Numbered from the stretch's first letter, positions 8,323 through 19,551 are shown. The stretch: 36,468 nt of DNA from Geobacteraceae bacterium (GCA_025355325.1 JANXZX010000109.1:1-36468), one strand, 5' to 3'. Program-made: numbers and translations. Notes: generated by a model not told the origin, from the letters alone.

Positions 8323-8338
8323 TGGCACGATATTGGCT
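8323..8338 (+). promoter_or_regulatory. Sigma-54 promoter of the second RHH gene
   Basis: TGGCACGATATTGGCT matches the sigma-54 consensus TGGCACG-N4-TTGCW at 11 of its 12 fixed positions, including the -24 GG and -12 GC at the correct spacing. Transcription would start near 8349, about 60 bases before the RHH start at 8411. The gene for a sigma-54 activator lies immediately upstream. Confidence 0.75.
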
Positions 8339-8410
8339 AGTAGACAGGATAACATCGATCGTTATGCGAACTCGAAGTAAACCATAAATAGGAAAAAGGA
8401 GGATTACACC

Positions 8411-8596
8411 ATGGGAAGAATGAGAGAAAATCCACGCTACAATGTAATATCAATGAGGGTAAGTGACGAGGAGCGTGATCATCTGGAAAACCTGATGAAA
8501 ACCACTCACAAGAGTGTTTCTGACATCATGCGCGAGGCTATGGAATATTTTTCTGCTCACTACGAGAAGAACGATATCAACAGAAAAGCGGCGTAA
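8411..8596 (+). CDS. Ribbon-helix-helix small regulator under sigma-54 control
   Basis: 61 residues, preceded by AGGAGG eight bases from the start. The core VISMRVSDEERDHLENLM followed by KSVSDIMREAMEYF is an RHH fold with the same core as the protein at 275-544 (shared SDEE, KTT-KS-SDIMREA). Members bind DNA as dimers through the N-terminal strand. It is monocistronic: a sigma-54 promoter stands upstream and a long hairpin at 8607-8656 follows. Its position suggests it is the direct output of the hydrogenase-like sigma-54 activator, which would make a two-step regulatory relay. No toxin partner is adjacent, so an antitoxin role is not supported. Confidence 0.8.
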   Translation: MGRMRENPRYNVISMRVSDEERDHLENLMKTTHKSVSDIMREAMEYFSAHYEKNDINRKAA

Positions 8597-8606
8597 CCAA
8601 CGTTTA

Positions 8607-8656
8607 CCTGAACGCAACAAGGCGGGAAGAAATCTTCCCGCCTTGTTGCGTTCAGG
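8607..8656. terminator. 24-bp perfect inverted repeat between convergent genes
   Basis: The left arm 8607-8630 and right arm 8633-8656 are perfectly complementary, with a two-base loop. It sits between the RHH gene and the convergent RNase G gene and can serve both strands. Neither side has a clear T-run, so it is not a textbook intrinsic terminator; it may act as a 3' stabiliser or a bidirectional terminator of another kind. Confidence 0.6.
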
Positions 8657-8680
8657 GCATTGTAAACTTTCCGGGTTATC

Positions 8681-10207
8681 TCAGTTTATCGTAATTTCAA
8701 ACTGTTCCTGATGGAAACCGGGCTTGGCCCGAACCGTGATTCTTTTTTTGAATTTCTTTTCCAGCTCCTCAAGTCCGCGCCGCTCCTCATCATACAGCAG
8801 ATCGGCAACCTGCGGATGAACCGTCACTGTTGCCTTGGTGCCGCGGATATCAAGCATTTCCCGCCGCAATTCGCGGAATATTTCATGACAGACGGTAGTT
8901 TTTGACTTGATGTAGCCCCGCCCTTCGCAGTAACTGCACGGTTCGCACATCATGCGGCTGATATTTTCCCGGACCCGCTTTCTAGTCATCTCAACGAGCC
9001 CGAGTTCGGAGATTTTCAGAATATTGGTCTTCGACTTGTCCGCCTTCAGCGCCTCTTCCAGCGCTCCGTAGACCTTTTCGCGATTAACCTCTTTCTCCAT
9101 GTCAATGAAGTCAATGATGATGATACCGCCAATGTTGCGCAGCCGGAGCTGGTACGCGATTTCTTTGACCGCCTCAAGATTGGTCTTCAGAATCGTATCT
9201 TCGAGATTATGTTTTCCGACAAACCGGCCGGTGTTGACATCAACGGCGCTCAAGGCTTCAGTCTGCTCGATGATGATATAACCGCCCGACTTGAGCCAGA
9301 CCTTTCTCCCGAGTGCCCGGCTAATCTCAACTTCCAGACCGTAATGATCGAAAATCGGCTCTTCTTCGTCATAGAGCTCGATAGAATATTTCATCTTTGA
9401 CGCAAAGGTCGAAATAAAATTCACGATGCGGTCGTAATCGGTCTGCGAATCAACGACTATTTTATCGACCTGCTCGGTAACGATATCCCGAACCACTTTT
9501 TGAACAACATCCAGATCCGAATGAAGCAATGACGGCACACCGGCCTTTTCCTGCCGCTTGGAGATTTCCTCCCACAGAGTCGTCAAATACTGCATGTCGG
9601 CAATCAGGTCATCTTCACTCTTGCCTTCCGAAACGGTCCGCACAATGTAACCCGAACCAGGTTTTTTGAGTCGCTCTACAATCTCACGCAGACGCTCGCG
9701 CTCTTCCTCATCTTCAATCCGCCGTGAAATACCGATATGGTCAACTGTCGGCATGTAAACCAGATGCCGACCCGGCAGCGAAATGTGAGAGGTGATGCGG
9801 GCTCCCTTTGTACCGAGCGGTTCTTTTGATATCTGCACCAGCAGCTCCTGCCCCTCCTGCAGAAGGTCCTCAATCGGGTGAAGCGGGCGAAATTCGGGGC
9901 GGTCACCATTATCCGGGTCCGCCACCGGCTCATCATATTTTTTACTTCCTGCATACAGCAGCGATTCATATTCCTCGATGGCGTCAAAGACATCGGCAAC
10001 ATAGAGAAACGCCGCCTTCTCAAGGCCTATATCGACAAAAGCAGCCTGCATTCCGGGCAGGACGCGAATAACCCGTCCCTTGTAAATATTGCCCACAATC
10101 CCCTTTTCACGACTGCGCTCGATATACAGCTCGGCAATAGTACCGTTCTCTATCAGCGCAATGCGGGTTTCGTGGGAAGCAGCATTAATGACTAATTCAG
10201 CTCCCAT
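8681..10207 (-). CDS. rng: Ribonuclease G (RNase E/G family)
   Basis: 508 residues, slightly longer than the E. coli enzyme. It cleaves single-stranded RNA endonucleolytically in rRNA 5' processing and mRNA decay. The S1-like RNA-binding domain (about 36-140) contains an acidic insertion near 85-110. Metal-binding Asp residues are present in SAVDVNTG (D323) and IIIDFIDM (D366). The zinc-link motif CEPCSYC (421-427) is present for dimer or tetramer assembly. The long C-terminal degradosome scaffold of RNase E is missing, so RNase G is the better name. GGAGAAG precedes the start. It follows the radical SAM gene by 46 bases on the same strand and probably shares its transcript. Confidence 0.95.
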   Translation of the reverse strand: MGAELVINAASHETRIALIENGTIAELYIERSREKGIVGNIYKGRVIRVLPGMQAAFVDIGLEKAAFLYVADVFDAIEEYESLLYAGSKKYDEPVADPDNGDRPEFRPLHPIEDLLQEGQELLVQISKEPLGTKGARITSHISLPGRHLVYMPTVDHIGISRRIEDEEERERLREIVERLKKPGSGYIVRTVSEGKSEDDLIADMQYLTTLWEEISKRQEKAGVPSLLHSDLDVVQKVVRDIVTEQVDKIVVDSQTDYDRIVNFISTFASKMKYSIELYDEEEPIFDHYGLEVEISRALGRKVWLKSGGYIIIEQTEALSAVDVNTGRFVGKHNLEDTILKTNLEAVKEIAYQLRLRNIGGIIIIDFIDMEKEVNREKVYGALEEALKADKSKTNILKISELGLVEMTRKRVRENISRMMCEPCSYCEGRGYIKSKTTVCHEIFRELRREMLDIRGTKATVTVHPQVADLLYDEERRGLEELEKKFKKRITVRAKPGFHQEQFEITIN

Positions 10208-10253
10208 GGTGGTCTTCTCCGTTTATATGAAATTAAAAATCGTACGTAACTGA

Positions 10254-12725
<2,472 letters not shown>

Positions 12726-12844
12726 CAATAAAATTCAGTTCTTGTGCGAGATTTAGATGGTCGTGAAATATAGCAAATTGACTGCGTCTATGCAAGGGAA
12801 ATAGCCGATTTAACGGCATTTATCGCCGAGAGCACCTCTCGCCC

Positions 12845-12873
12845 TTGCACTTTTTACTCGTGATGCTTATCAT
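12845..12873 (+). promoter_or_regulatory. Candidate promoter of htpX-rsmB-rpe
   Basis: TTGCAC (12845-12850) and TATCAT (12868-12873) are 17 bases apart, 55 bases before the htpX start. It looks like a sigma-70 promoter; a clear heat-shock consensus was not seen. Confidence 0.45.
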
Positions 12874-12927
12874 GGAAGTCAGAAAGCTTGTGTCAGACCG
12901 TCTATTAATCGTCACAAGGGGATACTA

Positions 12928-13782
12928 ATGAACACACTTAAAACAACTTTCTTGATGGCATTATTAACAGTGCTTCTTGTGCTCATTGGAGGCGCAATTG
13001 GTGGCAGGGGGGGGATGACGACCGCCTTTCTGCTCGCCGGGGGGATGAATTTTTTCTCCTACTGGTTCTCTGACAAGATTGTGCTGAAAATGTACGGTGC
13101 CCAGCCTGTTGAAGAGCAGGACAATCCGCGTTTCTACGGTATTGTCAGACTATTGGCTGGGCGTGCCGGCCTGCCGATGCCGAAAGTCTACGTTATTCAG
13201 GATGACAGCCCGAATGCCTTTGCCACCGGGCGCAACCCGGACCATGCCGCCGTCGCCGCCACCACCGGGATCATGAGACTCCTTACTGACGAGGAACTGG
13301 CGGGCGTCATGGCCCATGAACTGGGTCATGTCAAGAATCGTGACATCCTTATCTCGACACTGGCAGCCACGTTCGCCGGAGCAATCACGTATCTGGCCCA
13401 TATGGCTCAGTGGGGGGCAATGTTCGGCGGCGGGCGCAGCGATGATGACGAGGGAGGCGGCATATTCGGCATGCTCTTTATGGCGATTCTGGCACCTATC
13501 GCCGCCATGCTGGTGCAAATGGCCATCTCCCGCTCGCGGGAATTCGGCGCAGATGCCGCCGGAGCTCAGATCAGCGGCAATCCTCTTTCTCTGGCCAGGG
13601 CACTGCAAAAACTGGAGCTGGGAAGCCAGCAGATCCCGATGAACGCTAACGCCGCTACTGCACACATGTTCATCGTCAACCCGCTGACCGGCGGCGGATT
13701 GATGTCACTCTTTTCCACTCACCCACCCATTCCGGAACGTGTCCACCGACTGGAAGATATATCGAGGACACATGATTATTAG
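12928..13782 (+). CDS. htpX: Membrane zinc metallopeptidase HtpX (M48B)
   Basis: 284 residues, the usual length. HtpX degrades damaged inner-membrane proteins with its active site facing the cytoplasm. Two N-terminal membrane spans (about 5-25 and 30-50) are followed by the zinc motif HELGH (H130, E131, H134), further hydrophobic segments between about 150 and 215, [11 protein letters not shown] with the third zinc ligand Glu, and the conserved end [26 protein letters not shown] lies before the start. It is first in an operon with rsmB, whose start overlaps its last 11 bases. A decayed relative is found at 597-822. Confidence 0.96.
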   Translation: MNTLKTTFLMALLTVLLVLIGGAIGGRGGMTTAFLLAGGMNFFSYWFSDKIVLKMYGAQPVEEQDNPRFYGIVRLLAGRAGLPMPKVYVIQDDSPNAFATGRNPDHAAVAATTGIMRLLTDEELAGVMAHELGHVKNRDILISTLAATFAGAITYLAHMAQWGAMFGGGRSDDDEGGGIFGMLFMAILAPIAAMLVQMAISRSREFGADAAGAQISGNPLSLARALQKLELGSQQIPMNANAATAHMFIVNPLTGGGLMSLFSTHPPIPERVHRLEDISRTHDY

Positions 13783-15145
13783 ACGCGCCGCGAAAGGCAT
13801 CTCCTCAGCAAATCCCCGTCAAGCCGCCTGCGAAACATTGTTGCGCATCCGGAAGGAAGGCGGTTTTGCCGACCGCTTGATTGACAGTGAACTTTCCAAC
13901 GGCATATTACAGGGACCGGATCGAGGCCTGTACGCTGAACTGGTGTATGGCGTGCTGCGCCGCCAGGGGACGCTGGATCATATCCTACAGCAGCTTCTTG
14001 AAAAACCGATGATCGAGCTTGATCCGCAAGCGCTTATTATTTTGCGGATCGGCCTGTATCAGCTGACCAACCTTGACCGTATTCCCGAATCAGCCGCCGT
14101 CAATGAATCGGTCAACCTGGCAAAACTGATCACACCCGGCACCAGCGGGCTGATCAATGCCGTTCTGAGGAACTACCTGCGCCGCCGAGAGACAATCAGC
14201 TTTCCTGATATGAACACCAATCCGGCTGCCGCGATTGCAGCCCGGCATTCGCAGCCGGAATGGCTGGTCGAACAGTGGATTGAACAACTTGGTGCAGCCG
14301 AGGCACAGCAACTTGCGGAAGCCTCCTCACAACAGCCCCTGCTGACTCTACGGGTCAACACACTCCGCTCCAGCCGGGATGAATTACTCCAGGAATTTGA
14401 AAAACAGGGGGTCGAAGCGGCACCCTGCCGTTTTTCAACGGATGGCATTTCACTTACGGGGCGTCATACGATCAGCACCCTTCCCGGATTTGAGGCAGGT
14501 CTGTTTGCGGTACAGGATGAAGCCTCACAGCTGGCCGGACGACTGCTGGGCGCCGAGCCGGGTGAACGCATTTGGGATGCCTGCAGTGCTCCGGGCGGAA
14601 AAAGCTGCCACATCGCCGGACAGATGGATGATCAGGGTGAATTGATTGCTACCGACATCTCCCGTTCAAAATTGACGCTCGTGCAGGATAACGCCCGCAG
14701 ACTCGGAATCAGCTGCCTTTCTACGGCGGTTGCCGACCTGCATCAACCAGAAACATTTCCCGATGGCAGCTTTGACCGCATTCTGCTGGATGCACCCTGC
14801 TCCGGACTCGGCGTTATTCGCCGGAATCCTGAGACAAAGTGGCGCCTCTTTTCCGGTGATGTTACCCGCCTTGCCGCCGTCCAGAAGACGCTTTTGAAGA
14901 ATGCCGCCACCAGGTTGAAACCGGGTGGGACGCTGCTCTATTCGACCTGCTCAACTTCGGAAGCAGAAAATGAACTGGTGGTGGAGGATTTTCTTTTGCA
15001 CCACCCCGGCTTCGTGCTAGAAAACCTGAACGATCTTTTCCCTGACTGGAATGACCTGATTGCCTTTTACGGCATGTTCAGAGTCTGGCCGCATCGTCAT
15101 GGTATGGATGGTTTTTTTGCCGCACGAATAAAACGATTGCCATAG
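13772..15145 (+). CDS. rsmB: 16S rRNA (cytosine-5)-methyltransferase RsmB
   Basis: 457 residues. It methylates C967 of 16S rRNA using S-adenosylmethionine. The start at 13772 (MIIRRAAKG) was chosen over a GTG at 13739 because GAGG lies just before it and the family begins near here. The N-terminal NusB-like helical domain covers about 15-150. The Rossmann domain has the SAM motif [10 protein letters not shown], motif [10 protein letters not shown] (C343, helps release product) and motif VI STCSTSE (C393, the nucleophile). It overlaps htpX by 11 bases and is followed by rpe after 21 bases, so the three are probably translated from one message. Confidence 0.95.
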   Translation: MIIRRAAKGISSANPRQAACETLLRIRKEGGFADRLIDSELSNGILQGPDRGLYAELVYGVLRRQGTLDHILQQLLEKPMIELDPQALIILRIGLYQLTNLDRIPESAAVNESVNLAKLITPGTSGLINAVLRNYLRRRETISFPDMNTNPAAAIAARHSQPEWLVEQWIEQLGAAEAQQLAEASSQQPLLTLRVNTLRSSRDELLQEFEKQGVEAAPCRFSTDGISLTGRHTISTLPGFEAGLFAVQDEASQLAGRLLGAEPGERIWDACSAPGGKSCHIAGQMDDQGELIATDISRSKLTLVQDNARRLGISCLSTAVADLHQPETFPDGSFDRILLDAPCSGLGVIRRNPETKWRLFSGDVTRLAAVQKTLLKNAATRLKPGGTLLYSTCSTSEAENELVVEDFLLHHPGFVLENLNDLFPDWNDLIAFYGMFRVWPHRHGMDGFFAARIKRLP

Positions 15146-15166
15146 AACTGAATCAGGGAGTGCCAC

Positions 15167-15832
15167 ATGAAAAAAATTGCCCCATCAATCCTGTCTGCCG
15201 ACTTTTCGCGCCTCGGTGATGAAATCAGAGCCGTCGAAGCTGCCGGTGCCGATTACATTCACATCGATGTCATGGACGGTCATTTCGTACCGAACATCAC
15301 CATCGGGCCTCTGATTGTCGAATCCGCCCGTAAAGTGACCGCCCTGACTCTGGACGTGCATCTGATGATCGAGAATCCCGACCGGTACATCCCCGATTTT
15401 GCCGCAGCAGGCGCTGATATCATTGTCGTCCATGCCGAAGCGACCAGCCATCTGCATCGCAGCATCCAGCTGATAAAGTCCCTCGGGAAAAAAGCGGGCG
15501 TTTCGCTCAACCCGGCCACTCCGCTGAATGTTCTCGACTACGTCATGGACGATCTGGATCTGGTGCTGCTGATGACGGTGAACCCCGGATTTGGCGGCCA
15601 GAGCTTCATTGACGCCTGCCTGCCGAAGATCCATTCCCTGCGGGCGATGCTTGACCGCCGCGGCTCCGAGGCTGAGCTGGAAGTTGACGGGGGAGTAAAA
15701 CCATCAAACATTGCCCGGATTTCTCATGCAGGCGCCAACGTATTTGTTGCCGGCAGCGCTGTTTTCGGAGTGCCTGATTACTCCGCCACTATTTCGGAAA
15801 TGAAGCGACTGGCGCAGGAGCCGCTTCTGTAA
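15167..15832 (+). CDS. rpe: Ribulose-phosphate 3-epimerase
   Basis: 221 residues, full length. It interconverts ribulose 5-phosphate and xylulose 5-phosphate in the pentose phosphate pathway. Visible signatures of the TIM-barrel family: [17 protein letters not shown] at the N-terminus, [12 protein letters not shown] with metal-binding His and Asp, [18 protein letters not shown], and [11 protein letters not shown] with the second catalytic Asp. AGGGAG precedes the start. It closes the htpX-rsmB-rpe operon. Confidence 0.97.
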   Translation: MKKIAPSILSADFSRLGDEIRAVEAAGADYIHIDVMDGHFVPNITIGPLIVESARKVTALTLDVHLMIENPDRYIPDFAAAGADIIVVHAEATSHLHRSIQLIKSLGKKAGVSLNPATPLNVLDYVMDDLDLVLLMTVNPGFGGQSFIDACLPKIHSLRAMLDRRGSEAELEVDGGVKPSNIARISHAGANVFVAGSAVFGVPDYSATISEMKRLAQEPLL

Positions 15833-15872
15833 TTTTTATTCGACATACCCGCATAAATTACTGCTTTATTAA

Positions 15873-15901
15873 TTGAGTTTGGAGACAAGTTGGGCTACAC
15901 T
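15873..15901 (+). promoter_or_regulatory. Candidate promoter of the diguanylate cyclase gene
   Basis: TTGAGT (15873-15878) and TACACT (15896-15901) with a 17-base spacer. The expected start of transcription (about 15907-15909) practically coincides with the ATG at 15910, and no ribosome site is present, so the message may be leaderless. Confidence 0.5.
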
Positions 15902-15909
15902 CCCTCGCT

Positions 15910-16854
15910 ATGCTTACCAGTGTACTGATCATAGACGATTCCGTTGCCGTTCGGGAGCAGATTATCCGGACTCTTGAGTCGTATTCGCTCTTCAATCGCT
16001 ATTTTGAAGCGGAAGATGGACTTGAAGGGTTCAAAAAACTTCTTGCGTCTCCCGTAGACGTTATTTTGTGCGATTTGGAGATGCCGCGCATCGATGGTTT
16101 CAAATTTTTGACCATGCTTAAAGCGCGGCCTGACCTGCAAAACATTCCAGTCATAATTTTGACCGGCTTGAACGACCGGGAACGCAAAATAAAGGGGCTT
16201 GAACTTGGTGCCAATGATTATATCACCAAGCCGTTTGACAACGAAGAGATGGTCGCCCGGGTCAGGGTTCATCTCAAACTTAAAAAACTGCAGGACGAAC
16301 TGAAACGATCAAATGAGTTGCTGCTTGAACTTTCCAACACCGATCACCTGACCGGACTTTTCAACCGCCGCTACATGATGGAAGCACTCGACAAAGAGGT
16401 GCACCGCAGCGTTCGCAAAGGCAGTCCTCTGTCGCTCATCGTACTGGACATTGACCATTTCAAACGGGTAAACGACGAATTCGGCCACCTGCAAGGTGAC
16501 GCGGTGCTTCAGATGGTGGCGATGCATCTTCAAAAAGAACTACGCAGTTATGATTATGCCGCACGATACGGCGGCGAAGAATTTGTCGCCATTCTGCCGG
16601 ATTCTTCTTTAAAAGAAGCCGTTTTTGTGGCCAACCGAATACGTCTCGCGATTCAAAGCACCAAATTCAGCGGACCTCCCTCGGAGCTTTGCCTTACCGC
16701 AAGCCTTGGAGTTGCCGGCTTTTCTCTGGAACCTCCTCTTACTGTCGACAGCTTTATAAAACTGGCGGATGATGCTTTGTACCGGGCTAAAGCCAATGGC
16801 AGAAACCGGGTTGAGTTTCATAACCCGGAAAGTGCCGAAAATCCTCTCGCTTGA
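15910..16854 (+). CDS. Response regulator diguanylate cyclase (REC-GGDEF)
   Basis: 314 residues. The receiver domain (about 1-120) has the acidic pair in LIIDDS, phospho-acceptor D55 in LCDLEMP and the Lys of ITKPFDN. After a coiled linker (about 125-150, KKLQDELKRSNELLLELS) comes a GGDEF domain with the active motif GGEEF (221-225) and the product-inhibition site RSYD (212-215) five residues before it. It should make cyclic di-GMP in response to phosphorylation, as PleD- and WspR-type proteins do, and be feedback-inhibited. Its kinase is not adjacent, though the hybrid kinase earlier in the window is one possible class of partner. No Shine-Dalgarno sequence precedes the start. Next gene is 105 bases downstream past a hairpin. 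Confidence 0.95.
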   Translation: MLTSVLIIDDSVAVREQIIRTLESYSLFNRYFEAEDGLEGFKKLLASPVDVILCDLEMPRIDGFKFLTMLKARPDLQNIPVIILTGLNDRERKIKGLELGANDYITKPFDNEEMVARVRVHLKLKKLQDELKRSNELLLELSNTDHLTGLFNRRYMMEALDKEVHRSVRKGSPLSLIVLDIDHFKRVNDEFGHLQGDAVLQMVAMHLQKELRSYDYAARYGGEEFVAILPDSSLKEAVFVANRIRLAIQSTKFSGPPSELCLTASLGVAGFSLEPPLTVDSFIKLADDALYRAKANGRNRVEFHNPESAENPLA

Positions 16855-16884
16855 TCCAGTCGTTGCTGTTTCGCACCCTATAGC

Positions 16885-16929
16885 CGCCACCTGCCATCAG
16901 TCCGTTTATCGCGCTGATGGCAGGTGGCG
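16885..16929. terminator. Long GC-rich hairpin after the diguanylate cyclase gene
   Basis: Sixteen-base arms (CGCCACCTGCCATCAG and its complement) enclose a 13-base loop. No T-run follows on either strand, so termination is uncertain; it may instead protect the 3' end or reduce read-through into the next gene. Confidence 0.55.
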
Positions 16930-16959
16930 CTTGTATATCCATACCAAAAGGACTTCCGC

Positions 16960-18405
16960 ATGAACATATTTTTAAGGATAATTGTTGCTGGCATATTAGT
17001 ACTATGGGGCGGCCACTCTGCGTTTGCCGATCCGCTCGGCAAAATTGACGCCCCACCGCTCTCTGAACGCTGGTTCGGCATTTACGTCAATAGTGAACGG
17101 GTCGGATTTTACCGTCAAAAAACCGACAAAACTGAGGACGGCTACAGAATGGAAGGAAACGGCAGTGTCCGGATGAAAGTAATGACCTTTTCCAAGGAAG
17201 CGTCCATGCGTGAAACGTATCTGGTTTCCAAAAGCCTGACGCTCCGTTCCTTTGATGTTGATCAAACCATCAACGGTTCATCATCACATGTCAGCGGCAA
17301 GGTCAGCGGTAACATCATCCATATAAAAACTGAAGTAAACGGAAAAATCACTGATAAAACGCTGAAAATAAAGGGCGAGGTATATCCTGGCCCGGCCCTC
17401 AACATATATCCGCTCATGCGTACAATTGCTGTGGGATCATCTCATAAAATCCAGATGTTCGATCCGGAAGAGCTTAAAATAAAAGAGGTTCAGATCACCG
17501 TACTTGGTGAAGAAAAAACTACAGACGGCCTCCCTGCGATCAAACTCCGTAACAATCTGTACCCCTTTGTAAATAACGATATATGGGTTGATAGGCAGGG
17601 AAATACGCTTGAAGAATCTGTCCGTGACGGCCTGGTGACAACAAAGGCAGAACCGCCAAAAACACTCGGGACTTTCATCAGTGATTGGGCCCTTGCAAAA
17701 AAGGACCTGATTTATGATTTCAGCCTGGTCCGCGTGCAGCCGCCGATCAAAGATGCAAAAAAGTTGACCGGCCTGTCGGTTGAGATCAGCGAATGGAATG
17801 ACGCAGTACCTCTGCTGCAAGGCGGGGGACAGCAGGTGGAAAAACGGAACAATGGCCGTGTTACCTTTAAAACCGGTTCTCTTGTCCCGAAATCTTCCGA
17901 ATTTGCATCACTGAAACCGGCTGAATCATACTTGAAACCAGCCGACAAAATCGAGTCCGACGCGCCGGAAATCGTAGCAATGGCAAAAGTTCTTGCTTCG
18001 GGGGTCAGTAACCAGGAGGAACAGGCCAAGGCTATTGCCTCATGGACGGCGGAATGGCTGAATGACACAATTGAAGACGGCGGCAGCGCTGCTGAGAGCT
18101 TTAAATCAAAAATCGGCAACTGCCAGACACACGCCCGTCTCTATACTGCGGTGGCACGGGCTGCCGGTATTCCGACCCGCTTTGTTTCCGGACTGGTACA
18201 TCAGGAAGGTAAAGGGTTTCTCTATCACAGCTGGGCCGAAAGCTTCCTGGGTGACCGCTGGGTTTCTGTAGATCCGACATACAATCAGCTTCCGGCAGAT
18301 CCCACACACCTGAAGCTGCTTGAAGGGCATCTTCCCGAAGATATGGCGCCGATTATTGCCATAATAGGCCGGATAAAAATAACCGTTTTGGAAACCGCGT
18401 ATTAA
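16960..18405 (+). CDS. Exported transglutaminase-like superfamily protein
   Basis: 481 residues from the ATG at 16960, which has AAGGA upstream and starts a clean signal peptide (MNIFLRIIVAGILVLWGG, cleavage near AFA-DP). An upstream in-frame start at 16924 would bury this signal and is rejected. The N-terminal about 230 residues are a beta-rich region with no recognised domain. The C-terminal part is a transglutaminase-like (papain-fold) domain with the catalytic triad C388 (GNCQTHA), H423 (YHSWAE) and D438 (SVDPTYN). Members act as periplasmic peptidases or amide-forming enzymes; the substrate here is unknown. It stands alone between a c-di-GMP enzyme and a CheX-like gene. Confidence 0.85.
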   Translation: MNIFLRIIVAGILVLWGGHSAFADPLGKIDAPPLSERWFGIYVNSERVGFYRQKTDKTEDGYRMEGNGSVRMKVMTFSKEASMRETYLVSKSLTLRSFDVDQTINGSSSHVSGKVSGNIIHIKTEVNGKITDKTLKIKGEVYPGPALNIYPLMRTIAVGSSHKIQMFDPEELKIKEVQITVLGEEKTTDGLPAIKLRNNLYPFVNNDIWVDRQGNTLEESVRDGLVTTKAEPPKTLGTFISDWALAKKDLIYDFSLVRVQPPIKDAKKLTGLSVEISEWNDAVPLLQGGGQQVEKRNNGRVTFKTGSLVPKSSEFASLKPAESYLKPADKIESDAPEIVAMAKVLASGVSNQEEQAKAIASWTAEWLNDTIEDGGSAAESFKSKIGNCQTHARLYTAVARAAGIPTRFVSGLVHQEGKGFLYHSWAESFLGDRWVSVDPTYNQLPADPTHLKLLEGHLPEDMAPIIAIIGRIKITVLETAY

Positions 18406-18434
18406 CAAACCCCACGGTGCATTAAAGGAAGTCC

Positions 18435-18462
18435 TTGACCTCCTGAAAAAGTGCTGTAATAT
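18435..18462 (+). promoter_or_regulatory. Candidate promoter upstream of the CheX-like gene
   Basis: TTGACC (18435-18440) and TAATAT (18457-18462) with a 16-base spacer, giving a leader of about 110 bases before 18581. Reasonable match, no further support. Confidence 0.4.
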
Positions 18463-18580
18463 CAGTAGAAGCCACTGCCAATAACAGTTATTGATAATTA
18501 TGGACATTGACCGGTAGTTTTTTATACATGAGCGAAACAGCTTTGCCAGTTAATTTCAATTATGCACCGGGGGGTAGAGC

Positions 18581-19084
18581 ATGCCGATGAAGCCCGAAAC
18601 ACTTGCCGCAATCAATATGACCGAAGAGCAGTTGATCAAAGGCCTCATCAAGGACGTCCAGGATGTTTTTATAAACATGGTAGGCGTTGAGGACTTGATG
18701 CATCTGCCGATTCAGATTGATATGACGACCCATTTTAAAGAATGCCTCACTGCTATGGTCGGTCTGGCAGGCACATATAACGGTCTCGTGAGTGTCCATG
18801 TCCCTTGGCAACTGGCCATTTCATTCACCTCTTTGATGCTGGGTATGGAAGTCACTGAAATTGATGATGACGTTAATGATGCCATGGGCGAAATCGCCAA
18901 CATGGTTGCCGGCTCTTTCAAGCAGCATCTTTCCAAAGGGGGATCGGATATTCAGCTTTCAACCCCTTCGGTGGTCAATGGCTCGGATTATTTCGTCTCT
19001 TCCGGGCATGCCCTTGAAAACATTACCCTTAAATTCGCCTCCGACGAGGAATGGTTTATGGTAGCTATCTCGATCGAAGAATAA
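18581..19084 (+). CDS. CheX-like chemotaxis phosphatase
   Basis: 167 residues. The CheC/CheX/FliY family removes phosphate from CheY. The helix with E104-x-x-N107 (MGEIANMVAG) is the CheX signature; the second such helix typical of CheC is not evident, which favours CheX. The N-terminal half holds DVQDVFINMVG, a related but degenerate helix. GGGGGGTAG lies before the start. It has its own promoter and terminator and no chemotaxis neighbours, so the CheY-type partner (possibly a receiver in another pathway) cannot be named. Confidence 0.8.
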   Translation: MPMKPETLAAINMTEEQLIKGLIKDVQDVFINMVGVEDLMHLPIQIDMTTHFKECLTAMVGLAGTYNGLVSVHVPWQLAISFTSLMLGMEVTEIDDDVNDAMGEIANMVAGSFKQHLSKGGSDIQLSTPSVVNGSDYFVSSGHALENITLKFASDEEWFMVAISIEE

Positions 19085-19121
19085 CGCCTACCTGCTTTGA
19101 TTCTCACAGAGTCAATCAACA

Positions 19122-19160
19122 TAATCGCCCTTCGGTAATGCAACCGAAGGGCGATTTTAT
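19122..19160 (+). terminator. Intrinsic terminator after the CheX-like gene
   Basis: AATCGCCCTTCGGT pairs with ACCGAAGGGCGATT across six bases and is followed by TTTT ATT. The A-rich left flank would allow it to work from the other strand too. Confidence 0.85.
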
Positions 19161-19171
19161 TATGATTATTG

Positions 19172-19482
19172 CTCAGGCCGTTTCTCACCTCATGTTCCAT
19201 CGCTCCTGGTATGCCGCCACCAACTCCCGTAATGCCTTCTTCATGCCGCGTTTCCAAGGTCCCACCGCTACCAGTCGCATATTTTCCGGAGCGAAGAGTG
19301 CCAGGGCAGCGTCCTGGAGATCTGCTGCTTTGATCCGCCGCGCCTCGCTCTGATCCTCCTCAATGCTTCGAACAACCCCCATCAGTTCGCCCCAGCCGTA
19401 CCTTCCCCCCAGTGTTCATATTCAGAATCCCGGCTGAACTCAAGATCAAAGGCCAGGCAGCCGGTTTGTTATAGACACCGTT
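19172..19482 (-). pseudogene. Decayed duplicate of the 3' end of the M16 peptidase gene
   Basis: This segment repeats 21183-21616 closely: the last 65 codons (from MGVVRSIEEDQ to the stop at 19185) differ at only a few residues from the intact gene. Further upstream on its strand it has a two-base insertion near 19410, a 126-base deletion ending at AAGATCAAAG (19442-19451), and a one-base loss near 19467, after which similarity stops. No start region or zinc motif is present, so it is not functional. It marks the far edge of an inserted block. Confidence 0.9.
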
Positions 19483-19524
19483 GGTAAACTAGTTAAACTA
19501 TTTTTATCCTACTTGTATCAATTG

Positions 19525-19551
19525 TTGACATAATCATCGATTATGTATAGA
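19525..19551 (+). promoter_or_regulatory. Candidate promoter with internal palindrome
   Basis: TTGACA (19525-19530) with TATAGA (19546-19551), spacer 15, or TAGACT two bases later, spacer 17. The spacer overlaps the inverted repeat CATAATC-ATC-GATTATG (19529-19545), placed where a repressor would block polymerase. About 200 bases of AT-rich leader lie between it and the lipoprotein gene. Confidence 0.45.

Noticed and set aside
18529-18591. Short frame beginning MSETALPVNF before the CheX-like gene
   Set aside because: No ribosome site in front, and it overlaps the well-supported start of the next gene.
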